A DNA stretch of 64,000 nt from Chitinophaga niabensis (GTDB lineage: Bacteria; Bacteroidota; Bacteroidia; Chitinophagales; Chitinophagaceae). Of the stretch, positions 46,911 to 56,743 are shown piece by piece; the first letter of the stretch is position 1; each line of letters begins with the position of its first letter. The stretch spans positions 62,001 to 126,000 of the forward strand of contig NZ_FSRA01000001.1 in assembly GCF_900129465.1 (NCBI RefSeq), given 5' to 3'. The notes below the pieces were generated by a model. The model worked only from the letters and a program-made list of their open reading frames with translations. It was not told the DNA's origin and ran no database searches. The position numbers and the translations under genes are program-made.

Positions 46911-48089
46911 ATGGAAAAGCAGCTATCGTTATCATTCGAGAATACAGCCATTGCCTTTGAGCATATGTCAAACGGTGCATTGAAAAGGGCCAATTTCCTG
47001 TTCAGTAATATCGGTAAACCCTGGCTGGTAAAGCTGGGCGCTTTTGCCACGCCTATTGCTTTCAAACTGCGACTGCCCATTAAAGGCATCATCAAAAGCA
47101 CCATCTTTAACCAGTTTTGCGGTGGGGAAACACTGGATGAAGCCGTACGGGCAGCAGAAGAATTGGGGAAATTTGGCGTAGGTGTAGTGTTGGATTACAG
47201 TGTAGAAGCTGTGGAAGGAGAGGAGAATTACGATAATGCCGTTCCGGAGTTCTTAAGGGCCATCCAGTATGCAACCGGTAAAAAGCATATTCCATTTATA
47301 GCCATAAAAGTAACGGGTTTTGCACGTTTCGGCCTGCTGGAAAAGATCCATGCAGGAGGAACACTAACTGCAGAAGAGCAGGCAGAGTTCAAACGGGTGC
47401 ATGATCGTATCCATACCATCTCTGCCGCTGCCGCCAAAGGAAAAGTAGGTTTGCTGATAGATGCGGAAGAATCCTGGGTACAACAACCGGTAGATGATCT
47501 CGCAGATGAAATGATGAGCCTGTTCAACAAAGAACAGGTGATCGTGTACAACACCTTTCAACTCTATCGCCATGACAGATTAGAATTCCTGCAGGCTTCC
47601 TATGATAAGGCCAAAGCGGCAGGCTACCTGCTGGGTGCCAAACTGGTACGCGGCGCTTACATGGAAAAAGAACGCAAACGCGCAGAGGAGGAAGCATACC
47701 CTTCACCAATTCAACCCAATAAAGCAGCAGCTGACCAGGATTATGATACGGCCATCCGTTTCTGCCTGGACCGCCTGAACGATCTGGGCCTTTTTATCGG
47801 AACGCACAACGAAGACAGCTGCATGTTGGCTGCACAATTGCTCCATGAAAAAGGTATCGCGCACAATCATCCGGGAGTAAGCTTTTCCCAGTTATATGGT
47901 ATGAGTGATAACATCACTTTTAACCTGGCACATGCCGGTTACAATGTTTCCAAATACCTGCCTTATGGCCCTGTAAAAGATGTGGTGCCTTACCTGATCC
48001 GCCGTGCGCAGGAAAATACTTCCATCGCCGGAGCGATGGGCCGGGAATTAGGATTGATCCGTTCGGAAATGAAACGAAGAAAGATATAA
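46911..48089 (+). CDS. Proline dehydrogenase (FAD-dependent)
   Basis: A 392-residue monofunctional proline dehydrogenase that oxidises L-proline to pyrroline-5-carboxylate with FAD. The TIM-barrel family motifs are IAIKVTGFARFGLLEK, LGAKLVRGAYMEKERKRAEE (FAD and substrate contacts), NEDSCMLAAQLLHEKGI, and the C-terminal YGPVKDVVPYLIRRAQEN with the paired Arg residues that bind the substrate carboxylate. The ATG at 46911 is chosen over a TTG at 46902 because the latter overlaps the promoter and adds nothing conserved. The family N-terminus LSFENTAIAF starts just after it. No P5C dehydrogenase is in the window. Confidence 0.9.
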   Translation: MEKQLSLSFENTAIAFEHMSNGALKRANFLFSNIGKPWLVKLGAFATPIAFKLRLPIKGIIKSTIFNQFCGGETLDEAVRAAEELGKFGVGVVLDYSVEAVEGEENYDNAVPEFLRAIQYATGKKHIPFIAIKVTGFARFGLLEKIHAGGTLTAEEQAEFKRVHDRIHTISAAAAKGKVGLLIDAEESWVQQPVDDLADEMMSLFNKEQVIVYNTFQLYRHDRLEFLQASYDKAKAAGYLLGAKLVRGAYMEKERKRAEEEAYPSPIQPNKAAADQDYDTAIRFCLDRLNDLGLFIGTHNEDSCMLAAQLLHEKGIAHNHPGVSFSQLYGMSDNITFNLAHAGYNVSKYLPYGPVKDVVPYLIRRAQENTSIAGAMGRELGLIRSEMKRRKI

Positions 48090-48096
48090 CGCATTG

Positions 48097-48131
48097 AAAA
48101 AGCCGCCCCCGTTACAGGAGCGGCTTTTTTC
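48097..48131. terminator. Terminator between proline dehydrogenase and SusD locus 4
   Basis: AAAAAGCCGC (48097-48106) pairs with GCGGCTTTTT (48120-48129), with two further C-G pairs beyond one mismatch, then T. It suits the plus strand and, by its A tract, the convergent minus-strand gene. Confidence 0.8.
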
Positions 48132-48145
48132 TTTCTATACAACCT

Positions 48146-49444
48146 CTAATTCGCCTCTGTTAAAGGTATCGGGTATTTGTCCCACACTTTATCTCCAGGC
48201 CTTGTGTTCGGCAATTCCGCCAGCCTGTTGTACCTGCGCATATCTACCCATCTGTGCCCTTCGGCAAAGAGAGAGAACCTTCTTTGCCGCAGCATTTCTG
48301 TGATCAGTGCTGCCGGGGTAACGGCGCCTGCATAAGGTGGCAGGTTATGACCTATGCGGATCCTGTTGAGTGCCACAATACCATCGGGTATTGCATTTGA
48401 CTGGATCTTGGCTTCTGCATAAATGAGGATCAGCTCTTCGTTCCTGATAATAGGGAAGAAGGAGGTATTGGTTGTAACAATCCACACATCCCTGTTGGAA
48501 GTAAGGTTATCCAATGTTGGTGCATCAGCACGCAGCGTTGCTTTTGAAATGCGGTCATCTCCCGGTGTGATGTCTGTTGCATAAGAGGGATGCGCCAGTC
48601 TCTTTTCGCCCGGGCTGTTCTGGGGAAGGAAGAGGGGGTTCAGCAGGTCTCCGCTTGATCCGGAGAATTCATGCGAAATACCTCTTGTAAAGGAACCATT
48701 TAAGTCAAAGAAAGATTCATTCAGCGCAGTTAATGCGGCGGGCCACAATGAGCGGTAAACGGCTACCCTTGCCGCCAGTGCACGGTTGAACTGGATCAGC
48801 CCTGCTGCAGTTTTGAATCCTGTAAAACCGGAAGATAGCGGAAATATAATTGCACTGCCGGTGAGATCAGCTTTTGCTTCATCCAGCAAAGCCGCAATGT
48901 CTGCTAAGGCTTCCGGGTTAGGTTTGAATGGCCCCAGCTTTTCAGGATCTTTTACATCAGTGCGGATACCATTGCTGTAGGTCATGTTCAGGTTCATCAG
49001 CAATTGGTAAGCCATAATGGTTTTGGCAAAACCAATATATCCTTTCTTTTCTTCTGCAGTGAGTACCACAGAATTAGTAGCGGCATCAATGAGGATATTT
49101 CCCTGGCGCACTACGCGGTAGCGGGATGTCCAGGGGTTGGTGGTATAGAAGGTGTTGTTATCCAGTTCGCCGGTACCCATCATTTCAGTTGTCCAGCGGG
49201 GCTCAGATCCCGAGAAGCGGTAGACCTCACGGCCCAGGATGCTTACACCATCATAATAAGTGGCAATACTTAGCCGTGTGCCGGATTCGAGCCCTACTAC
49301 CAATGTGGCAAGTTGTTCCTTTGTAGCTTTTCTCACAAGGTCGCCCACAACAGGTGTGTTCAGGTTGGGGATCTCTCCCTTCTGGCAGGCCAGTGGCCCC
49401 AGCAGAGCGATACATATAATGAGCAGTTTGATACGATGTTTCAT
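48146..49444 (-). CDS. RagB/SusD family outer-membrane lipoprotein (locus 4)
   Basis: A 432-residue SusD-like lipoprotein, short for the family (usual 480-600). The lipobox is GPLAC (Cys20), followed by QKGEIPNLNTP. The C-terminal half is recognisable: NEELILIYAEAKIQSN and MLRQRRFSLFAEGHRWVDMRRYNRL. It lies 28 nt after its SusC gene. The shorter core suggests a small ligand-binding lid. No other genes of the locus are seen downstream. Confidence 0.88.
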   Translation of the reverse strand: MKHRIKLLIICIALLGPLACQKGEIPNLNTPVVGDLVRKATKEQLATLVVGLESGTRLSIATYYDGVSILGREVYRFSGSEPRWTTEMMGTGELDNNTFYTTNPWTSRYRVVRQGNILIDAATNSVVLTAEEKKGYIGFAKTIMAYQLLMNLNMTYSNGIRTDVKDPEKLGPFKPNPEALADIAALLDEAKADLTGSAIIFPLSSGFTGFKTAAGLIQFNRALAARVAVYRSLWPAALTALNESFFDLNGSFTRGISHEFSGSSGDLLNPLFLPQNSPGEKRLAHPSYATDITPGDDRISKATLRADAPTLDNLTSNRDVWIVTTNTSFFPIIRNEELILIYAEAKIQSNAIPDGIVALNRIRIGHNLPPYAGAVTPAALITEMLRQRRFSLFAEGHRWVDMRRYNRLAELPNTRPGDKVWDKYPIPLTEAN

Positions 49445-49472
49445 GGTTCAATGATTTAATGTTACACGTTGA

Positions 49473-52439
49473 TCAGAAGGTTACAGACAAATGCAGTGAT
49501 GCACGTTTGGAAGCAGGATATGGTGTTACTTCCACACCGGTGGAAACACCTGTACTGCCGCGGGTTGTAGCGGTAGACAGTGTGTTGCTGCCAAAGTTGG
49601 AAGACTCCGGATCATAACTCTTGTAGTCTGTAATAGTGAACCAGTTATTGGCAGAAGCACCAATGTTCACAGCCTGTATGTACCTGTTCTTCCGGATAGG
49701 AATATTGTAATACAAACCTATCTCACGGAGCCGTACATACGATGAGTTCTGTACACGGATGGCTGCTTCGTTCTTACCCGCTGCAGTCATACGGTCCACC
49801 CCGTCTTTTATACCATTGCCATTGGCATCTGCATCATAATCGTGTGAGGTGCCGAAGATATCTGAAAGGTATTCTGTTAGGTTGATGTTCTCGCCGCCTT
49901 GTTTCCAGTGGATCATGAAACGCAGGCTCAGATCACGGAACAGGGTGAGATCGTTCAGGAAGCTCATCTGGAAGTCAGGCTCTGCATTTCCCAGCACACC
50001 TACACCTTTACCGGTACCCAGTGTACCTATGATCTGTGTGGCAGATTTTCCCTGCTCAATGAAGAAGTTACCCAGCGTATTACCAAAAGCACCCAGCGGG
50101 AAAGCAGGGATAGTAAGGCGTGTAATTTCTGAAGTGTTCTTCCAGAAGTTAACGGTAGTACTCCAGCGCACATTTTTCCTGTTGACAGGAAGGGCATTGA
50201 TACCTATTTCTATACCTTTATTCTGCAGGTCGCCCCCGTTCACCCACTGCTGGGCAAATCCGCTGGAAGGCTGCAGGTTCCTACGCAACAGCAGATCAAT
50301 GATCTTTTTGTTATAGTAAGTAGCTTCCAGGCTCAGCCGTCCGTTGAAGAAGCTTACATCCAATCCAGCTTCAAATTCATTTTGCCTTTCCTGCTCAATA
50401 TTCTCGTTGCCATATTGGGTATCCACGAGTGATCCCGGCTGCTGACCTGTATTGCTGGCCGTTACTGCCAGGAAGCGTGCGCCATACGGAGCTACGTTAC
50501 CTGCGGCACCATACGCTGCCCGCAATTTGAAACTATTGATGGACTGAATATTCCAGAAAGGCATCTTGGCAAGGTTCCATGATAGGGATGCTTTGGGAAG
50601 TATGAAGTATTTTTTATAATCCCCGTTGTTGGTGGAACGGTCGAAACGTATGCCCGCAGAGGCTGTGATCGCATCCATGATCAATACTTCCTCCTGTACG
50701 AAAATACCGTTATCGCGGTACTTTAAACGGAACTGCTGCAGGTTGGAATTGGAAGCCTGGTCCAGGTTACTTTGCGAAGGAATAAGATTGGTAGCTGTTG
50801 AAATGATATTATCCAGGTAACTGGTTTCCAATGTGGCACCTACGGAAGTGGTGAAGTTCAGGTCTGGTGTTGCCATGAATTGATTCACCAGTATGCCAGC
50901 CAGGTTAGTGTTCAGGTTATTGGTATTACCCTGTATGGAAGCACCTTCCAATCCGCCTTTCATGAATTGAAGGGAGCGTGGAAAAAGCGCCTCTGTTTTC
51001 AGGTTGAAGAAGTCTATACCACCCCGTACGATCAGTTTGGTATTGGTCTTATCATTCTGATGTAACATGGCCCTGATCTCACCACCTGTGATGAAGCGAT
51101 TGGTGGTTTCGTTATTCCGCATCTTGTCCCTTGTTTCCAGGGGATTGGCAGCGTTAGGGTTCACGGGATAATTCCCCTGCGCGTCCGGATGTAATTCCAG
51201 GAACTGGGGAACGGTAGCAAGCGAAACACCATAGGTCACACTGTTATTGTCGTTATTGGTTAAACCACGATCTGCCGAAGTGTTCATGTAGGCGAACCGC
51301 AAACCTACGCTGATGCGGTCTGTGAGTTTATGATCCACATTCAGGCGCAGCGCATTGTTGAGGTAACCGGAGTTCTTAATGATCCCTTCTTCTGATTTAC
51401 GGTTGGCAGAAAAATAGAATCCCGTTCTTTCATCTCCGCCACTCACACTCACGCCGGTATTCAATATCAATCCTTTTTCCCCATACATCTCTTTTTCGTA
51501 ATCGTATAATTTACCGGCATCCCGGGCTGCAATGAAATTGGCCCTGGCAGTAGCACCACCAAGGTCAAATGCAGTCTGCTCTGTGAACTGCCTTACGCCC
51601 AGTAGTTTGCGTGCCACATTCACACCCACTTCCTGCCGGAAACGCACGGTCGTTCTTCCCAAAGAGGAACCTTTTTTAGTAGTGATCAGTATTACGCCCG
51701 CCGCTGCTTTGGAACCATAGATAGCTGCTGCAGAAGCTCCTTTCAGGATCTCGATGTTCTCAATGTCGTCCGGGTTCAGGTCTGCAACACGACTGGAAGG
51801 GTTATCCTGGTTCTGCGGGTTACCGGCACTGGCTGCAGCAGTGATCAGGTTCAGACCGGCAGGAACGCTCACGTTGCTGATAAACACACCATCCACTACA
51901 TACAGGGGTTGGGAGTTACCGAAGATGGAAGTAACCCCTCTCATTTTTACAGAGATCCCGCCACCGGGTGCGCCGGAGTTGGCAGTGATCAATGCACCGG
52001 GGATCTTACCACTCAGCGCTGCATCGAAAGTTTGTGCAGGTGCCACACCATATAGTTCTTTGGCAGAGATAGTAGCTACCGCATTCGCGAGATTACTTCT
52101 CTTTACAGAAGTAGCGAGGCCGGTGATCACTACCTCATCCAGGTTGGCATAGTCTTCCTGGAGGGTAACATTTACCGTAGTGCCGTTTACCACTACCTGG
52201 TATGTTTTGTATCCGGTAAATGAAAAGGAAAGGGTGTTGCCGTTTGCTGCGTCCAGCGAATAACGGCCATTTACATCAGCAATGGTACCGCGATTGGATT
52301 GCAGTATCCGGATGGTTACTCCGGGAATACCATTTCCTGCCGCATCTGTGACCCTTCCGGTCACTTTTTGCTGAGCGGCAGCAATGAGGGTGCTGCATAA
52401 CATCATGAGCAGCAGCATCAAATGTTTGATTCGAAACAT
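49473..52439 (-). CDS. SusC/RagA family TonB-linked outer-membrane transporter (locus 4)
   Basis: A 988-residue SusC-type transporter with signal peptide (LMLLLMMLCSTLIAAAQQ, cut near 23), regulatory beta-sandwich (about 25-100, VTGRVTDAAGNGIPGVTIRI), plug with AAAIYGSKAAAGVILITTKKG, and barrel. No STN domain, so regulation is not by FecR. It pairs with the SusD gene 28 nt downstream. No promoter could be placed in the long upstream region. Confidence 0.93.
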   Translation of the reverse strand: MFRIKHLMLLLMMLCSTLIAAAQQKVTGRVTDAAGNGIPGVTIRILQSNRGTIADVNGRYSLDAANGNTLSFSFTGYKTYQVVVNGTTVNVTLQEDYANLDEVVITGLATSVKRSNLANAVATISAKELYGVAPAQTFDAALSGKIPGALITANSGAPGGGISVKMRGVTSIFGNSQPLYVVDGVFISNVSVPAGLNLITAAASAGNPQNQDNPSSRVADLNPDDIENIEILKGASAAAIYGSKAAAGVILITTKKGSSLGRTTVRFRQEVGVNVARKLLGVRQFTEQTAFDLGGATARANFIAARDAGKLYDYEKEMYGEKGLILNTGVSVSGGDERTGFYFSANRKSEEGIIKNSGYLNNALRLNVDHKLTDRISVGLRFAYMNTSADRGLTNNDNNSVTYGVSLATVPQFLELHPDAQGNYPVNPNAANPLETRDKMRNNETTNRFITGGEIRAMLHQNDKTNTKLIVRGGIDFFNLKTEALFPRSLQFMKGGLEGASIQGNTNNLNTNLAGILVNQFMATPDLNFTTSVGATLETSYLDNIISTATNLIPSQSNLDQASNSNLQQFRLKYRDNGIFVQEEVLIMDAITASAGIRFDRSTNNGDYKKYFILPKASLSWNLAKMPFWNIQSINSFKLRAAYGAAGNVAPYGARFLAVTASNTGQQPGSLVDTQYGNENIEQERQNEFEAGLDVSFFNGRLSLEATYYNKKIIDLLLRRNLQPSSGFAQQWVNGGDLQNKGIEIGINALPVNRKNVRWSTTVNFWKNTSEITRLTIPAFPLGAFGNTLGNFFIEQGKSATQIIGTLGTGKGVGVLGNAEPDFQMSFLNDLTLFRDLSLRFMIHWKQGGENINLTEYLSDIFGTSHDYDADANGNGIKDGVDRMTAAGKNEAAIRVQNSSYVRLREIGLYYNIPIRKNRYIQAVNIGASANNWFTITDYKSYDPESSNFGSNTLSTATTRGSTGVSTGVEVTPYPASKRASLHLSVTF

Positions 52440-53032
52440 GTTCTGGCGATTTTAGAGGTTTAAGAATGATAAGGTTGATAAGAAATGAAATGGATAGGAG
52501 AGCGGGGCCATATAGGCCAGGCCCCTTAATGAAGTGCATTAAGTTGCATAGTGAAGCATTTTAGAGGTTGATAAATGGTTATAATGAGCAGGGTCAACTA
52601 CGTAACGATGCCGAATAGCTGCTGTAAATAAACTGTCAGGTTTATGAACTAACTGAAAACAGGATTTCTTTCTCCGGAAAGATTGGGTTCTTCCATACTA
52701 AACTGTGTGCTCCGTTTTGTTGTAACTGGACCGGGTTAATTAATAAATCTGTGCTCCATTCATGCTGTTGAATTCGCTGACCTCACAAAATAATTTTGGC
52801 TGATGATAACCGGGTTTTGGTCTTTTTTCTATAAGCTGTTTTGATCTAGTTTTTCTGATTTAGTTTTGCGGTTTATGATTGTCTGCTTTAACACTGATAT
52901 GGTCTCCTCAATTTATGCAGATTACTGAAATTTGCTGTAAAGTAGATTTGTTTCTTTTATCGATTTATTTTATATTATTACTTCGTGTAATCTGAACGCT
53001 TTGTTCAGCTAAAAAAAGTAATTTGCAGGGTC
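52440..53032. other. 593-nt non-coding region between SusC locus 4 and thyA
   Basis: No credible gene is seen on either strand. The part nearest SusC (52440-52600) would be its leader on the minus strand and holds a short inverted repeat, GGGGCC and GGCCCC around 52504-52526. The rest is AT-rich. A plus-strand TAGATTTG (52943-52950) matches the -7 element without a good -33 box and could serve thyA. Confidence 0.45.
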
Positions 53033-53827
53033 ATGCAACAATACCTGAACTTATTACAAGATATCCTGGATAAAGGAAACGATAAAACAGACCGTACAGG
53101 CACCGGTACCCGCAGTTTGTTCGGTTACCAGATGCGTTTCAACCTTCAGGAAGGTTTTCCGATGGTCACCACTAAAAAGCTGCACCTTAAATCTATCATA
53201 TACGAACTGTTATGGTTCCTGAAAGGGGACACGAATGTGAAGTACCTGCAGGAGCATGGTGTGAAGATCTGGGATGAATGGGCGAATGCAGAAGGAGAGC
53301 TGGGACCTGTATACGGCAAACAATGGCGCAGCTGGGAAGGTGCCAATGGCAAAACCTTCGACCAGATCACAGATGTGGTGAACCAGATCAAAAAGAACCC
53401 CGATTCCCGCCGCCTGATCGTGAACGCCTGGAACGTAGCAGATCTGCCTGATATGGCCCTCAGCCCATGCCACTGCCTCTTCCAGTTCTACGTAGCAGAC
53501 GGAAAGCTGAGCTGCCAGTTATACCAGCGCAGTGCAGATGTATTCTTAGGCGTGCCTTTTAATATTGCCTCTTACGCATTGCTCACCATGATGCTGGCCC
53601 AGGTCTGCGATCTGCAGCCTGGTGATTTCGTTCACAGCTTCGGGGATGTACATCTTTACAATAATCATATGGAACAGGCCGCGCTGCAACTTACCCGCCA
53701 GCCCTATCCCTTACCAACGATGAAGATCAACCCCGCAGTGAAGGACATTTATGGTTTTAGGTTTGAAGATTTCGAACTCGAGAACTACACCTTCCATCCA
53801 CATATCAAAGCCCCGGTAGCAGTATGA
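53033..53827 (+). CDS. thyA: Thymidylate synthase
   Basis: A 264-residue enzyme, the same length as E. coli ThyA. It methylates dUMP to dTMP with methylenetetrahydrofolate. The catalytic Cys146 lies in [11 protein letters not shown], the phosphate-binding region has [12 protein letters not shown], and the dUMP contact [18 protein letters not shown] is intact, as is the C-terminal [10 protein letters not shown]. The stop overlaps the folA start by 4 nt (ATGA), so the enzyme that regenerates its folate is made with it. Confidence 0.97.
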   Translation: MQQYLNLLQDILDKGNDKTDRTGTGTRSLFGYQMRFNLQEGFPMVTTKKLHLKSIIYELLWFLKGDTNVKYLQEHGVKIWDEWANAEGELGPVYGKQWRSWEGANGKTFDQITDVVNQIKKNPDSRRLIVNAWNVADLPDMALSPCHCLFQFYVADGKLSCQLYQRSADVFLGVPFNIASYALLTMMLAQVCDLQPGDFVHSFGDVHLYNNHMEQAALQLTRQPYPLPTMKINPAVKDIYGFRFEDFELENYTFHPHIKAPVAV

Positions 53828-54327
53828 GTGCAAGCCCCATTATTTCTATCATAGTTGCGGCCTCAGAGAACAATGTGATCGGCATTCAAAACCGTTTACC
53901 CTGGAATCTTCCCGCAGACCTTCAATATTTCAAGAACACCACCTGGGCGATGCCTATCATCATGGGCCGGAAGACCTTTGAATCCATGGGCCAACCCCTG
54001 AAAGGAAGACAGAATATTGTGATCACGCGCCAGAAGGATTATACCCAGCCGGGCATCACTGTAGTTTCTTCTATTGATGAAGCTATTGCCGAAGCGGAGA
54101 AACAGGAGGTGAATGAGATCTTCATCACAGGCGGTACAGAAATTTTCCTGCAGGCTTTTCCAAAAGTAAACCGCATCTATATCACCCGCATACATGCACA
54201 GGTAGAAGGTGATGCATATTTCCCTGAGATAAATAAAGATGAGTGGGAACTAAAACAAAGTGAACCACACGAAGCGGATGAGAAGAATAATATGCCTTAT
54301 ACCTTTGAGGTATGGGAGAGGAAGTGA
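53824..54327 (+). CDS. folA: Dihydrofolate reductase
   Basis: A 167-residue DHFR that reduces dihydrofolate to tetrahydrofolate with NADPH. Visible family motifs are the N-terminal [20 protein letters not shown], the NADPH-binding [12 protein letters not shown], and [20 protein letters not shown]. It is translationally coupled to thyA, which makes dihydrofolate as a by-product. A short palindrome follows the stop directly. Confidence 0.96.
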   Translation: MSASPIISIIVAASENNVIGIQNRLPWNLPADLQYFKNTTWAMPIIMGRKTFESMGQPLKGRQNIVITRQKDYTQPGITVVSSIDEAIAEAEKQEVNEIFITGGTEIFLQAFPKVNRIYITRIHAQVEGDAYFPEINKDEWELKQSEPHEADEKNNMPYTFEVWERK

Positions 54328-54354
54328 CAATTTGAAAGTTTAACTTTCAAATTG
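54328..54354. terminator. Palindromic hairpin after folA (weak terminator)
   Basis: CAATTTGAAAG (54328-54338) pairs with CTTTCAAATTG (54344-54354). It is AT-rich with no clear U-tract; it lies between the convergent folA and dnaG genes and may serve both. Confidence 0.45.
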
Positions 54355-54360
54355 CACGCT

Positions 54361-56376
54361 CTACTTAAAGATCACCATCCCCAACTGCAATGTAAGGTCC
54401 CGCTCTATCTGCTTCAAATGCACCGCCATTTCCAGGCAAGCCATCTGATCCGCAAAATTCTCCGCCCTTTCACCTTCCTGCTGATTCTCAATGATCAGTT
54501 TTTTGATCTTACGGAGAATGAGATAACTTGTTGTTGAACGGGTGTCTTTAAGATAAGCATTATCACCATACACCGTCTTTATCTCAAAACGGTCCTTCCA
54601 GTTGGCACTGAGGTCCGCTTCTTTATCTTCGAGTATCTGCGCAACGTTCTGCGCTATCTCCGCATCCTGGTGATAGAGGAACCATTTTTTATCCAGCGGA
54701 GAACCCTGATCGTATTGTGATTTGTATTCACGGAGGATCTTCTTCACCACTTCACTATCCGCCAGTGATTCAAAATCATAAGGGAGGTGAAAGATGTAAT
54801 CTGCCACTGTTTGTTTTCCTTCCAGGTTATCGGGGTTTTCTTCTTCCTCCTCACTGAGGGTGAGATAAGGTTTATCACCAAAACGCAAAAGTATCTTCAC
54901 CAGCTCCCTTTCCTGTTTCTCATCTTTATTGAAAAGGTTCTCAGTACCGGAAGAAGGCGCTTCATCCTGGAAGTGTTCAGGATACAACTCTGCGAGAGAA
55001 GGCCCGTCACTGTCCTGCTCCTGGAAGGATTGTTGCTTACTCTGCTGCGTGGCCTGTTTGGTAAGCCTGTCACGAATATATTTGTTGACGAGGGTAACCA
55101 TGCCCTCTTCATCTATTTTCAATAACTGGCTGCATTGGCGGATGTAATCCTGCTGTTTGGTGAAATCTTCCACCTTATCAATGCGCGCGATAGTTTCCGC
55201 TATCTCATTTACCAGCTGGGATTTTTTGGTAGTATCGTTGCCTGCTTCTTTTAAAGAAACCTGCAGTTTGAAGAGGATGAAGTCCTGTTTATTTTCTGCA
55301 ATGAACTGCCGGAAACCTTCGGCGCCTACTTTGCGCACATAGCTGTCCGGGTCTTCTTTATCAGGAATGAGTGCAAGCTTTACGTTGAGGCCTTCTTCAA
55401 TGGCCATGTCCAGTCCGCGGAGTGCTGCTTTTACACCTGCATTATCACCATCATAAAGAATGGTGAGGTTGTTGGTGTATTTTTTTATCAACCGGAGCTG
55501 GTCCGTAGTAAGGGAAGTACCACTGGAAGCCACCACGTTCTCAATACCTGCCTGGTGAAGGGAAACCACATCCGTATATCCTTCCACGAGGAAGCATTCA
55601 TCCAGCTTATCGATCGCATGACGGGCAAAGTAAGTACCATACAGCACTTTACTTTTTACATAGATGTCGTTCTCAGGAGAGTTGATGTATTTGGGCGCCC
55701 GGTCTGATTTCACCAGGATGCGTGCGCCAAAGCCGAGTACTTTACCGCTTTGGTTGTGAATGGGGAAGATCACACGGCCACGATAGTTATCTGCCAGTTG
55801 TTCATTCCGCATTGCCACGAGCCCTGTTTTCTGCAGATACTCCGCATTGTATCCTTTACCAAGCGCTGCTTTTACGAAAGCATCGCGTTGATTAAGACAG
55901 TAACCCAGCTGGAACTTACGCACGGTTTCTTCCGAAAAACCTCTTTCTTCAAAATAACTGAGCCCTACATTCTGCCCTTCTTCCGTTTCAAACATCGTTT
56001 TCACGAAATAGTCGCGGGCGAAGTTGTTGATGATAAAGAGACTGTCTGCCAGTTGCTGCTGGAGTTTTACCTCCGGGCTTACTTCTTTTTCTTCGATCTC
56101 TACATTGTACTTCTGGGCCAGCCAGCGTAATGCTTCCACATAGGAGTACTTTTCGTGCTCCATGAGGAAGTTGATGGAATTTCCGCTTTTCCCGCAACCG
56201 AAACATTTAAAGATCTCCTTACTGCCCGAAACGGTGAAGGAAGGGCTTTTTTCATTGTGAAAAGGGCAGAGGCCAAGGTAATTGGCACCGCGTTTCTTCA
56301 GCTTCACAAAGGAGCCGACGATCTCCACGATGTCTATCCGGTTGAGGATCTGTTGTATGGTATTCTGAGAGATCAA
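54361..56376 (-). CDS. dnaG: DNA primase DnaG
   Basis: A 671-residue replicative primase. The CHC2 zinc-binding domain has Cys37, His40, Cys58 and Cys61 (CPFHNEK and FKCFGCG). The catalytic core includes the TOPRIM motifs CFLVEGYTDVVSLHQ and ILYDGDNAG. The C-terminal part (about 440-671) is the helicase-binding region, less conserved. The start is TTG at 56376: a stop codon lies two codons upstream and no ATG occurs before the conserved helix RIDIVEIVGSFVKLKKRG. It makes RNA primers for the replication fork. Single gene, convergent with folA. Confidence 0.94.
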   Translation of the reverse strand: MISQNTIQQILNRIDIVEIVGSFVKLKKRGANYLGLCPFHNEKSPSFTVSGSKEIFKCFGCGKSGNSINFLMEHEKYSYVEALRWLAQKYNVEIEEKEVSPEVKLQQQLADSLFIINNFARDYFVKTMFETEEGQNVGLSYFEERGFSEETVRKFQLGYCLNQRDAFVKAALGKGYNAEYLQKTGLVAMRNEQLADNYRGRVIFPIHNQSGKVLGFGARILVKSDRAPKYINSPENDIYVKSKVLYGTYFARHAIDKLDECFLVEGYTDVVSLHQAGIENVVASSGTSLTTDQLRLIKKYTNNLTILYDGDNAGVKAALRGLDMAIEEGLNVKLALIPDKEDPDSYVRKVGAEGFRQFIAENKQDFILFKLQVSLKEAGNDTTKKSQLVNEIAETIARIDKVEDFTKQQDYIRQCSQLLKIDEEGMVTLVNKYIRDRLTKQATQQSKQQSFQEQDSDGPSLAELYPEHFQDEAPSSGTENLFNKDEKQERELVKILLRFGDKPYLTLSEEEEENPDNLEGKQTVADYIFHLPYDFESLADSEVVKKILREYKSQYDQGSPLDKKWFLYHQDAEIAQNVAQILEDKEADLSANWKDRFEIKTVYGDNAYLKDTRSTTSYLILRKIKKLIIENQQEGERAENFADQMACLEMAVHLKQIERDLTLQLGMVIFK

Positions 56377-56743
56377 ATCTTAAATGAATATTTGCTGGTT
56401 TTAACCCAAAATTGGGAAACGGTTATTGATTTGTAAACTGCTGTGTCATACCCCAGTACAGATGAATAAAACCTCAAAAGTACGGCAGGTTTATAAAATA
56501 CCTGCTGTATATAAACCCAACCGACTGCAATGAATTGGTTATTCAATCATCCGAAATGCTGCTGGGATAAAACCCAGCAAATTTACCCTAAAAAAGTGAC
56601 TTTAATTTTGGGAGAGAAGAGGAATGTATAGCGTTTTATAAAATGCTTGTTTCAATTTCAATCTCCTTACCACTTTTTGGCGCCCGTCTCACAATTCCTT
56701 AAATTTGGAGATTGTCCAAACGATTCACCAAAACAACAAAAGA
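56377..56743. other. 367-nt non-coding region between dnaG and the thiolase gene
   Basis: No gene is seen. It holds the thiolase promoter (listed separately) and two small hairpins: GCTGGG-ATAAAA-CCCAGC at 56561-56578 and CAGGTTTATAAAATACCTG near 56494. Neither is followed by a U-run. CCCAA-AA-TTGGG near 56405-56416 overlaps a weak minus-strand -7 candidate for dnaG. Confidence 0.45.
56676..56707 (+). promoter_or_regulatory. Promoter of the thiolase gene
   Basis: -33 TTTG (56676-56679), 20-nt spacer, -7 TAAATTTG (56700-56707), a full match to the Bacteroidota consensus. Transcription would start near 56714, 30 nt before the ATG. Confidence 0.75.

Noticed and set aside
56560..56579. Hairpin GCTGGG/CCCAGC upstream of the thiolase gene as a terminator or riboswitch
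   Set aside because: The stem is only 6-7 bp, there is no U-run, and it lies upstream of the mapped promoter, so it is not in the thiolase leader.
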